From: Candidatus Pacearchaeota archaeon RBG_13_36_9 | GTDB lineage: Archaea; Nanobdellota; Nanobdellia; Pacearchaeales; GW2011-AR1 | Length of the DNA: 8,510 nucleotides | NCBI GenBank assembly: GCA_001786395.1 | Contig: MFWN01000009.1 | Location: 8,261 to 16,770 of the forward strand | Direction of reading: 5' to 3' | Shown here: positions 5,884-8,510 of the stretch, piece by piece | Layout: each line of letters begins with the position of its first letter | How positions within the stretch are numbered: position 1 is the stretch's first letter | Program-made: the position numbers and the translations under genes | The notes under the pieces: model-generated | Told to the model about the DNA's origin: nothing | The model's input: the letters and a program-made list of their open reading frames with translations, nothing else | Database searches by the model: none

Positions 5884-6613
5884 GTCAATAAAAATGGATT
5901 TGGACATAGACTTTGAGGATATTAAAGAAGCAATTGAATTATCAGATGTTGAGCACCACTATTTTATTGATACAAAAAATAGTAAAATCATTTATATAGG
6001 AGGGTACGATGACAATTCTGAAGAGGAGCTTGAAAAGATAGATGATTCTCTTATTGCAATTCCTAAAAGATTTCCGGATGATGAATTTGAAATTATGGAA
6101 CAGTTTATGTATTCATTAAGAAATTTTTCATTGGCACAAATTTTTGAAAAGGCTCTCAGAAGAAACAAACCTTTCAGAAATTTTAAAAATTTACTGGATA
6201 AGTATCCTGAAATAAAAAATCAATGGTTCATTTTTCAAGATAAGGCAATAGAAAATGAGGCTATCGATTGGCTTGATGCTAAAAATATTCGACTGAAAAA
6301 CCAAAAGCTAATTCCGGAAATAGAGATATTAGAGTTAACAAGTGAAGAATTTAATAATCTTGCAGAAGATGTAAGGGATTTCCTTCCAATTGCCTGCCTT
6401 AATTGTAAGAATACTAAAGGGATAAAAGCCAGATTTTTTAAGGTAAATACTCCTCTTGGGAACAAGGCTATGAAAAAAGAGGCTAAGAAAATAATGAAGA
6501 ATAAATTCGAAATTGGGGATTTTCAAGATTCCGCTTATCCAAATATGAACTTATTAATATCAGAACCCTCCTGCCCAAAATGTGGAAGTAAGGAAATATT
6601 TTGGGATTATTAA
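5876..6613 (+). CDS. UPF0158 family protein with C-terminal zinc ribbon
   Basis: The N-terminal half resembles UPF0158: MDLDIDFEDIKEAIE near the start, a HHYFIDTKNSKIIYI strand pair, and the signature RNFKNLLDKYPEIKNQWFIF followed by a helix ending in AIDWL. Typical UPF0158 proteins end near here, at about 130-150 residues. This one continues for about 100 residues with two Cys pairs, C-LN-C (CLNC, about residue 175) and C-PK-C (CPKCGSKEIFW, at the C-terminus), which together form a probable zinc ribbon split by a Lys-rich insert. Two starts are possible. ATG 5867 gives 248 residues but has no ribosome binding site. ATG 5876 gives 245 residues, has GAGG just before it and overlaps the previous stop by eight bases; I prefer 5876. 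It is the last gene of the operon. UPF0158 has no established function. Confidence 0.8.
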   Translation: MSKSIKMDLDIDFEDIKEAIELSDVEHHYFIDTKNSKIIYIGGYDDNSEEELEKIDDSLIAIPKRFPDDEFEIMEQFMYSLRNFSLAQIFEKALRRNKPFRNFKNLLDKYPEIKNQWFIFQDKAIENEAIDWLDAKNIRLKNQKLIPEIEILELTSEEFNNLAEDVRDFLPIACLNCKNTKGIKARFFKVNTPLGNKAMKKEAKKIMKNKFEIGDFQDSAYPNMNLLISEPSCPKCGSKEIFWDY

Positions 6614-6623
6614 GAATACACTA

Positions 6624-6637
6624 TGAAAAAGAAATAA
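6624..6637 (-). terminator. Possible U-rich terminator after the helicase gene
   Basis: On the minus strand, TTATTTCTTTTTCA lies 18-31 bases past the helicase stop (TCA at 6655-6657 on the plus strand). Archaeal termination often uses such T-rich runs without a stem. The 41-base convergent gap (6614-6654) shows no strong hairpin and no T-run for the plus-strand operon, so operon transcripts may run into the helicase gene as antisense RNA. Confidence 0.3.
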
Positions 6638-6654
6638 CCCTTGAAGGAAATTAC

Positions 6655-8211
6655 TCACTGGGATAACTTTATCTCTAATATCCTGTCCACTCTAAATGTC
6701 CTGTCTTCTTTTCTTGTAAAGCAGTATCCTTCTACTCCAAGATAAGACTTTCCCAGATAGTCCATTGCTCCAACTCTTTTTGGAGCAATTGTCCTCTTTG
6801 ATTTTTCGTCATTAGATTTTAAGTAGGTTATATCAAGGTTACATTTGGATTTTATAGCCTTTTTTATCAACCCTATTTTTTCGTCTAAGGAGAGTTTTTT
6901 ATCTGCTAGGCTATATTGGAACTTTGTAAGAAAATTAACAACTCTCCAGTCCATCCAAATGTGTTTTTTCTCTATTGGTTTTTTTAAAACAATTCCCTGC
7001 AAGCTTCTGCATCTGCTTAAAGCAACATACGCCTGTCCATGTGTGAATGTCCCGCTTCCAATATCAATGATTATTTTGTCAAAGGTTTTTCCCTGACCTT
7101 TATGGATTGTTACTGACCAAGCAAGCCTTAAGGGATACTGGACAAAAGATCCTATGACTTTTGACTCAATTTTTTTAGCTTTTGCATTATAAACAACTTG
7201 GTTTAAGTCCCACTTATGCCTTATTATCTTTACAGTCTTCCCATCCTCTAATTTTGCTTTAATTGTAGTGTTTTTCTTATCCTCTTCAATCTCAATTATT
7301 TTTCCAACAGTCCCGTTTACCCACCTGTGCGCTAAATCGTTATTTAGCAGCATGATTTGAGAGCCTTCTTTTATATTTAGGACTTCTTCTGTTGGAAGAT
7401 AAGACTTATCAAAATCTCCGGCTATTTTTCCTTTAAATGTAAAAAGCTTTGAGCTTAATTTTCCCAGTTCTTTGTTGTTTATTTCTTCAGAGAGTTTGTT
7501 TGTTGTGGTAAGGTTAATATAAAATTCATCTGAAGAAGGCTCAAATTTTGGAGCTAATCTTTTATTTATTTTTTTTAGGTCTTCTTCAGTTACTGATTTA
7601 TTTCTAACTGCATTTAAAAGGCGGATAAACTCCTGGTCTGTTTGCCTGTAAATTTTTTCAAGTTCTATAAATTCTACCTTAAGCTTTTGGAATAAATGAG
7701 CATCAAAAAAATAAGGGCTTTTATAATGAGTTTTGAATACTCCTTTTTCTTCTCCTTTAACAACTGGTGGCAATTGGTATAAATCTCCTATAAATGCCAT
7801 TTGAACACCTCCGAATGGTTTAGAACTGTCCGGGCCATTTAGCCTCAAAAATCTATCAACACAGTCAAACAGGTCTGCTCTCACCATTGAAACCTCATCT
7901 ATAATAATTCTGTCTACCATTTTGTAAGTTTCACTATTAGGCCCATAGGCTTTTTTTACTTTGTCAACAGTTATTCCTGGCTTAAACCCAAAAAAAGAAT
8001 GAATGGTCTGCCCTCCAACATTAACTGCAGCAACACCTGTAGGAGCAAGCACTACAACTTCTTTCTGAGTATGGTGAACAAAATAGTCAAGAAGCGTGGA
8101 TTTTCCTGTTCCGGCCCTTCCGGTAATCAGAACATTTTTTGAAGTATTTTCCAATAGTTCCAAGGCTCTTTTGAATTGCTCGTTAATTTCAATATTTTGG
8201 GATTGTATCAA
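6655..8211 (-). CDS. PIF1-type DNA helicase with C-terminal WYL domain
   Basis: This 518-residue protein is a superfamily 1B, PIF1/RecD-like, probably 5'-3' DNA helicase. Walker A is GRAGTGKST (31-39, K37). Motif Ia is APTGVAAVNVGGQTIHSFFG (56-75). Walker B is IIIDEVSMV (D105, E106). Motif III is GDLYQLPPV (142-150). Motif IV contains LEKIYRQTDQEF (183-194, R188). Motif V is TIHKGQGKTFDK (about 368) and motif VI is YVALSRCRS (about 395). The last 67 residues (452-518) look like a WYL domain: LDITYLKS, a P-x-R turn, YLGVEGYC and FRVDRI. A WYL module on the Thermotoga elfii PIF1 helicase has been reported to bind single-stranded DNA, so a similar accessory role is likely. No in-frame ATG precedes Walker A, and a TAG lies upstream at 8246-8248; TTG 8211 is the only usual start. 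It is convergent to the operon and divergent from the Hef-like gene. Confidence 0.9.
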   Translation of the reverse strand: MIQSQNIEINEQFKRALELLENTSKNVLITGRAGTGKSTLLDYFVHHTQKEVVVLAPTGVAAVNVGGQTIHSFFGFKPGITVDKVKKAYGPNSETYKMVDRIIIDEVSMVRADLFDCVDRFLRLNGPDSSKPFGGVQMAFIGDLYQLPPVVKGEEKGVFKTHYKSPYFFDAHLFQKLKVEFIELEKIYRQTDQEFIRLLNAVRNKSVTEEDLKKINKRLAPKFEPSSDEFYINLTTTNKLSEEINNKELGKLSSKLFTFKGKIAGDFDKSYLPTEEVLNIKEGSQIMLLNNDLAHRWVNGTVGKIIEIEEDKKNTTIKAKLEDGKTVKIIRHKWDLNQVVYNAKAKKIESKVIGSFVQYPLRLAWSVTIHKGQGKTFDKIIIDIGSGTFTHGQAYVALSRCRSLQGIVLKKPIEKKHIWMDWRVVNFLTKFQYSLADKKLSLDEKIGLIKKAIKSKCNLDITYLKSNDEKSKRTIAPKRVGAMDYLGKSYLGVEGYCFTRKEDRTFRVDRILEIKLSQ

Positions 8212-8234
8212 TGTACCACTATGAAATAAGCAGG

Positions 8235-8243
8235 ATATAAAAA
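8235..8243 (-). promoter_or_regulatory. TATA box of the PIF1-WYL helicase gene
   Basis: Minus-strand TTTTTATAT is centred near 8239, 28 bases before the TTG at 8211. Archaeal TATA boxes sit about 26 bases before the transcription start, so the transcript should begin within a few bases of the start codon. This implies a leaderless or nearly leaderless mRNA, consistent with the lack of a ribosome binding site. Confidence 0.55.
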
Positions 8244-8251
8244 TCTACTTA

Positions 8252-8282
8252 TATCAAAGGACGCAAAAAAGTGCCTTTGATA
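8252..8282. repeat. Inverted repeat 1, 9-bp arms with 13-nt spacer
   Basis: TATCAAAGG (8252-8260) and CCTTTGATA (8274-8282) are perfectly complementary around a 13-nt spacer. Within the spacer, CGC (8262-8264) can also pair with GTG (8271-8273) through one G-T pair, leaving a bulged A and an AAAAAA loop. It lies just upstream of the helicase TATA box, in the divergent intergenic region, so it may be a dimer-binding operator or a hairpin. It has no T-run on either side typical of a terminator. Confidence 0.7.
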
Positions 8283-8291
8283 GATAGGATG

Positions 8292-8322
8292 AGACAATAA
8301 AGATGTTCAAATATTATTGTCT
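8292..8322. repeat. Inverted repeat 2, 9-bp arms with 13-nt spacer
   Basis: AGACAATAA (8292-8300) and TTATTGTCT (8314-8322) are perfectly complementary around a 13-nt spacer. Allowing one G-T pair, pairing extends to 8289-8300 with 8314-8325. It has the same arm and spacer length as the first repeat but a different arm sequence, with centres exactly 40 bp apart. It sits 16 bases upstream of the TATA box of the Hef-like gene. Confidence 0.7.
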
Positions 8323-8338
8323 TATACTATACATAGCA

Positions 8339-8347
8339 TTTTTATAG
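8339..8347 (+). promoter_or_regulatory. TATA box of the Hef-like helicase gene
   Basis: TTTTTATAG is centred at 8343, 25 bases before ATG 8368. That spacing puts the transcription start at or next to the A of the start codon, so the mRNA is predicted leaderless. No ribosome binding site precedes the ATG. The element is nearly the same as the divergent helicase TATA box (TTTTTATAT). Confidence 0.6.
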
Positions 8348-8367
8348 CTTAGTAAGATTATATTCCT

Positions 8368-8510
8368 ATGGCACAAACAAGATTATATATGTTTAATAAG
8401 AATGAAGAGGAAAATGAAAACTTTGTCCAGCATCATTATCTTTGGGAAAATACCATTATTGCTAAGGATTATCAATTGAATATAGCCGAAAACTGCCTGC
8501 AAAAAAATAC
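8368..8510 (+). CDS. Hef/FANCM-type DEAD-family helicase, N-terminus only (3' end cut by window edge)
   Basis: Only 47 codons are present before the window ends. After a short charged N-terminus comes FVQHHYLWENTIIAKDYQLN followed by IAENCLQKN (19-47). This strongly resembles the start of archaeal Hef helicases, where a ...I.....I..R.YQ.nIa...l.kNTLVVLPTGLGKT block leads into Walker A; the window stops just before that motif. Hef is the archaeal homologue of FANCM/XPF, joining an SF2 helicase to an ERCC4-type nuclease, and works at stalled replication forks. Whether this gene has the nuclease part cannot be seen, and some archaea carry the helicase alone. A TAA in frame at 8353-8355 makes ATG 8368 the first possible ATG; a second at 8389 is less likely given the promoter spacing. 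Confidence 0.7.
   Translation, partial: MAQTRLYMFNKNEEENENFVQHHYLWENTIIAKDYQLNIAENCLQKN

Noticed and set aside
6845..7096. Plus-strand open frame of 83 codons inside the helicase gene
   Set aside because: It is antisense to helicase motifs V-VI and the start of the C-terminal region, has no promoter or ribosome binding site, and resembles no family.
8252..8322. Intrinsic terminator or insertion-sequence ends
   Set aside because: Neither hairpin is followed by a T-run, arms differ from each other, and no transposase or target duplication is present.

Overview
The window is AT-rich (about one-third G+C by eye) and looks archaeal. Promoters are TATA boxes about 25-28 bases upstream of starts, with no bacterial -35/-10 pairs. 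Two transcripts at the right end look leaderless, and internal operon genes use GGAG-type ribosome binding sites. The right-edge gene has the N-terminus of the archaeal Hef/FANCM-type helicase. A small-genome lineage such as a DPANN group (Woesearchaeota or Pacearchaeota) fits, but that is inference; no rRNA or other marker gene is present.

Layout: (1) 1-1255, minus strand, a 3'-truncated Schlafen-type AlbA_2 plus HATPase regulator. (2) 1256-1391, a divergent promoter region. (3) 1392-6613, plus strand, nine tightly packed genes with overlaps or short gaps: an acidic orphan protein; a DUF6398 protein with an HTH-like segment; a HEAT-like helical protein; a zinc-ribbon/TPR/SEC-C protein; a pure TPR protein; a DUF3024-like protein; a Cys-rich small protein; a CcbP-type putative calcium-binding protein; and a UPF0158 protein with an added zinc ribbon. 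(4) 6655-8211, minus strand, a convergent PIF1-type helicase with a C-terminal WYL domain and an apparent TTG start. (5) 8212-8367, a divergent intergenic region with two inverted repeats of identical geometry (9-bp arms, 13-nt spacer) between the two core promoters. (6) 8368-8510, the start of a Hef-type helicase.

The nine-gene operon is the most notable part. None of its products shows a recognisable catalytic motif. They combine metal-binding modules (zinc ribbons, SEC-C, putative Ca2+ binding) with protein-interaction scaffolds (TPR, HEAT-like) and several uncharacterised domains, and they sit between a Schlafen-like regulator and two DNA helicases. This suggests a multi-protein assembly or regulatory module that is not, to my knowledge, described as a unit. 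Its function cannot be read from the sequence.
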